Shown: positions 15,897 through 17,001 of the stretch, one piece after another
Layout: each line of letters starts with the position of its first letter
Numbering within the stretch: the stretch's first letter is position 1
From: an uncultured bacterium
GTDB lineage: Bacteria > Patescibacteriota > Minisyncoccia > Phycocordibacterales > Phycocordibacteraceae
Reading direction: 5' to 3'
DNA: 17,001 nucleotides
NCBI GenBank assembly: GCA_938008595.1
Contig: CALLKD010000079.1
Location: 1 to 17,001 of the forward strand
The notes under the pieces: generated by a model
The model's database searches: none
The model's input: only the letters and a program-made list of their open reading frames with translations
What the model was told of the DNA's origin: nothing
Program-made: the position numbers and the translations under genes

Positions 15897-16514
15897 CTAT
15901 ATTTCAAGTAGTCTCTGCGCTGCAGCAGATTCAATCGTAAACGTTGCGGCGGGAGAATTTGGATCTGGCTTGATTGATCCTCGTATCGTAAAGAAAACCA
16001 TTGGCTGCTTCCCGTCCCCTCCACTCAAGTGCCAACTACTCCCTCCAGTCAATGTACTCACCCCATCCACATAGAATGACATGTCGGTGATGTTTATACG
16101 TGGGTCGGTGACAATGACCTCCTTACCACTACTTCCATTACATGCGCTTGAGACAATGCCGACGCACTGGGCAATTGCGTTTTGCGTACCAGATGTCGGC
16201 ACGAGTATGTAGGTAACCTTATTACCTGCATCGTTTGTAAAAGAAAACTTATTTACCCCACCTGTACCAAACTGGAAATTGGCACCTCCAGAATCTCCTG
16301 CGTTGTAGTCTGTGCCTGTACGAATAGAACGCTCCATGGACTCAACCACAAAGGAAAGATTGGTAACCACATCATTTAGTGCTCGTGTTTTTCTATCAAT
16401 ACTTATCAGTCTCAAATATGCCGTCATGGCAATGGTAACAACCACTGTGAAAAGCCCCACTGAGACAATGAGCTCCACAAGAGTAAACCCTCGTTTGTTT
16501 TTGAGTGACATCAT
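15897..16514 (-). CDS. Type IV minor pilin, PilW/GspJ-like
   Basis: A protein of 205 residues starting MMSLKNKRGFTLVELIVSVG, a clear prepilin peptidase site (Gly9/Phe10) with the Glu5 of the mature pilin. The motif VVTNLSFVVESMERSIRTG after the helix is typical of PilW/GspJ-type pseudopilins (long N-terminal helix ending in M.R.IR.G). A Gly/Ser-rich beta domain with a TDPRINI segment follows. The start overlaps the stop of the gene before it by 4 bases (ATGA at 16511-16514), showing a coupled operon. Confidence 0.85.
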   Translation of the reverse strand: MMSLKNKRGFTLVELIVSVGLFTVVVTIAMTAYLRLISIDRKTRALNDVVTNLSFVVESMERSIRTGTDYNAGDSGGANFQFGTGGVNKFSFTNDAGNKVTYILVPTSGTQNAIAQCVGIVSSACNGSSGKEVIVTDPRINITDMSFYVDGVSTLTGGSSWHLSGGDGKQPMVFFTIRGSIKPDPNSPAATFTIESAAAQRLLEI

Positions 16515-16976
16515 GGGCAGGTTTGATTTACTGAGATTTCTCCATATTGTGAAACTCTCACTATACGTGACCCTCCTCCTTCGGGAGCCTGTATGTATAT
16601 TTCAGCGCAATTCGTTTGATAAAACTTGTTGCCCGAAGGCTGATGTATTGAAATTACTGGGGTCATATTTGGACGCACGAATGTAACGTGTAGAGTATCA
16701 ATTCCGTTACTGCTCAAATCATCAGAGCATCTCTTTGAAGCGCTTCCAGGGCGTGCACAAAACTTCTGCACATTAAACCCTTTCGTAAAGTTAGTCGTCT
16801 TCAAAACGGAGTCATACCCCCCAGGGCGATATACACAATCCCCAGGTTTTGCATCTGGTCTACCAACAGTACCAAGCGGGCACCACGTGGAGGTACTTCC
16901 CTTCCAGCTATTATTTGAGTCTGTAAACAACAAATACTGACCTAGGACTGCCCTATCAAAATAGACTCCATATGAA
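16511..16976 (-). CDS. Pilin-like protein, C-terminal part (5' end lost at contig end)
   Basis: The C-terminal 154 or so residues of a protein whose start is not in the window. The frame remains open to the window end, but everything from 16977 on is sequencing adapter. The apparent N-terminus MCSSDL from a GTG at 16993 is an artefact; real sequence begins near SYGVYFDRAVL. The end (CAEIYIQAPEGGGSRIVRVSQYGEISV) matches the last beta strands of GspH/FimT-like pseudopilins, where a strand is followed by a G-x-I/V turn. Several Cys residues are present. Together with the next three genes it forms a minor-pilin operon, and the missing N-terminus should hold another GFTLxE leader. Confidence 0.7.
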
Positions 16977-17001
16977 AGATCGGAAGAGCACACGTCTGAA
17001 C
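16977..17001. other. Illumina TruSeq adapter sequence at the contig end (artefact)
   Basis: The last 25 bases begin AGATCGGAAGAGCACACGTC and match the start of the standard Illumina read-1 adapter. On the minus strand they encode the well-known contaminant peptide CSSDL. This is library contamination carried into the assembly, not genomic DNA. Confidence 0.97.

Noticed and set aside
16977..16993. GTG start giving an N-terminus MCSSDL for the first pilin gene
   Set aside because: These codons are adapter sequence; the peptide is a known contaminant and has no prepilin leader.

Overview
The window reads as one edge-to-edge piece of a small, densely packed bacterial genome in which every convincing gene lies on the minus strand. 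Several traits together suggest a Candidatus Patescibacteria (CPR) genome of the Parcubacteria type, perhaps near Kaiserbacteria: short intergenic gaps, many 4-base ATGA start/stop overlaps, a type IV pilin gene string, a Thr/Ser-rich surface protein with a peptidoglycan-binding end, gatC-gatA without an adjacent gatB, and a NAD-dependent ligase with an eroded zinc finger. The lineage is inferred from gene style, not from a marker gene. TGA, TAA and TAG all end genes here, so the code looks standard.

Layout in the direction of transcription (high to low coordinates). 16.98-14.87 kb: four genes for type IV pilin or minor-pilin-like proteins, the first cut by the contig end. The last 25 bases of the window match the Illumina TruSeq read adapter and are not genomic. 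14.82-11.04 kb: ligA, gatC, gatA. 10.99-10.39 kb: a membrane-anchored protein whose cytosolic C-terminus carries a HEPN-type RNxxxH motif. 10.35-10.28 kb: an initiator-type tRNA-Met(CAU), followed by a strong symmetric terminator hairpin. 10.18-9.72 kb: a PAP2 phosphatase. 9.64-7.29 kb: a large exported surface protein (C-type lectin, Big_5-like, Fn3-like and PG_binding_1 domains) interrupted inside the lectin domain by one in-frame TAG. 7.23-1.92 kb: a complete cytochrome bo3 quinol oxidase operon, cyoABCDE, plus a four-helix membrane protein resembling DUF420, closed by a GC-rich hairpin. 1.77-1 kb: two proteins that look like phage tail or virion structural proteins, the first with a Tat-like signal, the second running off the window start.

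How it fits together: the cyo operon would give this cell a proton-pumping, oxygen-reducing quinol oxidase with all heme, copper, proton-channel and quinol-site residues in place. In a lineage that usually lacks heme and quinone biosynthesis, this raises the question of where the heme and quinol come from. The surface lectin protein, the pilins and the virion-like proteins all belong to the outside of the cell and could serve contact with a host or prey cell. Several genes have a TATAAT-like hexamer 6-9 bases before the ATG, which suggests leaderless or nearly leaderless mRNAs. The initiator tRNA has a comparable arrangement before its first base.
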